Below, in pieces: positions 18,346 to 18,792 of a stretch of 18,792 bases of DNA (position 1 is the first letter of the stretch; every line of letters begins with the position of its first letter). Made by a program: the position numbers and the translations under genes. Source of the DNA: Acanthaster planci. Lineage: Eukaryota > Echinodermata > Asteroidea > Valvatida > Acanthasteridae. The notes under the pieces were generated by a model. It saw nothing but the letters and a program-made list of their open reading frames with translations. It had not been told where the DNA came from and did no database searches. The DNA is taken from positions 1,815,954 through 1,834,745 of the forward strand of contig NW_019091389.1 in NCBI RefSeq assembly GCF_001949145.1. Reading direction: 5' to 3'.

Positions 18346-18792
18346 AGGCAAGAAGGAGTTAACGACCTTCATTACGCCATTCGATCGCTTTTGCTTCAAG
18401 CGACTCCCGTTTGGAATCACGTCAGCCCCAGAAATGTACCAACGAATAATGAGTGGCCTGTTGATCGGAATACAAGGGGTTGTGGTATACATGGACGATG
18501 TTCTGGTCACTGGCCGCACAAAAGAAGAACACGATGAACGATTCCAACACGTTCTCACGTTTATACAGAACCCTGGGCTGAAGCTCAACCGAGACAGGTG
18601 CAAATTAGCTCATAGAAAGGTTGACTTCCTTGGCATGAAGCTGGACAAGCACAGCATTCATCCCGACCCTGCAAAGATAGCAGCTATCGTACAGATGGTG
18701 CCACCAACTAACAGAGCCGAAGTGCAACGACTAATGGGCATGGTGAATTGGTTTGCCAGGTTCATTCCTCATGTATCTTCAGTTGCTGCACC
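18338..18792 (+). pseudogene. pol: pol reverse transcriptase fragment, gypsy type
   Basis: This frame is shifted relative to gag and overlaps its end by a few bases. It starts inside the reverse transcriptase: KKELTTFITPF, then RLPFGITSAPEMYQR (motif B), YMDD at 18488-18499 (catalytic motif C), KLNRDRCKLA, VDFLGMKL (thumb side) and NRAEVQRLMGMVNWFARFIP, and continues past the window. The protease with its DTG motif and the reverse-transcriptase segment carrying the first catalytic Asp (the LDA..GF region) are absent. The join with gag falls at about 18338-18350. Since the N-terminal catalytic part is gone, this copy cannot be active even if the right end is whole. Confidence 0.9.

Larger units (their letters stand above)
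16957..18792 (+). mobile_element. Ty3/gypsy (mag-like) LTR retrotransposon, 5' part, defective
   Basis: The order is probable LTR, primer-binding site, untranslated leader of about 180 bases, gag with CCHC knuckle, then reverse transcriptase that runs off the right edge. Gag and reverse-transcriptase motifs are clearly of the Ty3/gypsy type and closest in style to mag-like elements of animals. Two stops in gag, loss of protease and the start of reverse transcriptase, and a frame change at the junction show that this copy cannot make its own proteins. The RNase H, integrase and 3' LTR, if present, lie beyond the window. Confidence 0.9.

Noticed and set aside
17491-18603. Long minus-strand ORFs (up to 209 codons)
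   Set aside because: They lie opposite gag and reverse transcriptase, whose motifs are clear on the + strand; the minus-strand products have no recognisable domain.

Overview
The window looks like AT-rich, gene-poor nuclear DNA of an animal, most likely a marine invertebrate; the species cannot be named from the sequence. The reasons are: no long intact ORF, no bacterial-style gene packing, many miniature inverted-repeat elements, a Penelope-like fragment, a Ty3/gypsy retrotransposon, and recurrent ACATGTACATGTA-type words. Almost everything that can be recognised is mobile or repetitive DNA, and all the recognisable coding sequence is broken.

Layout. Positions 1-2.5 kb have no identifiable gene, only short protein-like reading frames on both strands. 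2.7-4.4 kb is a repeat cluster: an about 60-bp hairpin-bearing tandem repeat (2722-2990), an about 146-bp tandem repeat (3255-3760), a GAA microsatellite and an inverted copy of the hairpin unit (4065-4148), and a 241-bp foldback element with long inverted arms and a likely ATTT target duplication (4171-4411). 4.4-12.8 kb is mostly unassigned DNA with a few small exon-like ORFs (the best is 7087-7332) and two more terminal-inverted-repeat elements (9544-9723, 10879-11238).

12.87-13.97 kb holds the most structured piece: two same-orientation copies of one inverted-repeat element separated and flanked by a GATCT-type 9-bp word. The second copy is split by an about 716-bp 5'-truncated Penelope-like retroelement. 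The reverse strand of that insert still encodes the tail of a GIY-YIG-type endonuclease. 14-16.8 kb is again unassigned apart from one exon-like ORF on each strand and a minus-strand relative of the 146-bp repeat at 16801-16890.

From about 16957 to the right edge lies the 5' part of a Ty3/gypsy (mag-like) LTR retrotransposon: probable 5' LTR, a primer-binding site resembling the complement of initiator tRNA-Met, gag with two in-frame stops, and reverse transcriptase running off the edge. Protease and the first part of reverse transcriptase are missing and the join shifts frame, so this copy is defective. I see no new multi-gene system. The points worth a second look are the nested and tandem element architecture, the hairpin repeat family and the deletion junction in the gypsy element.
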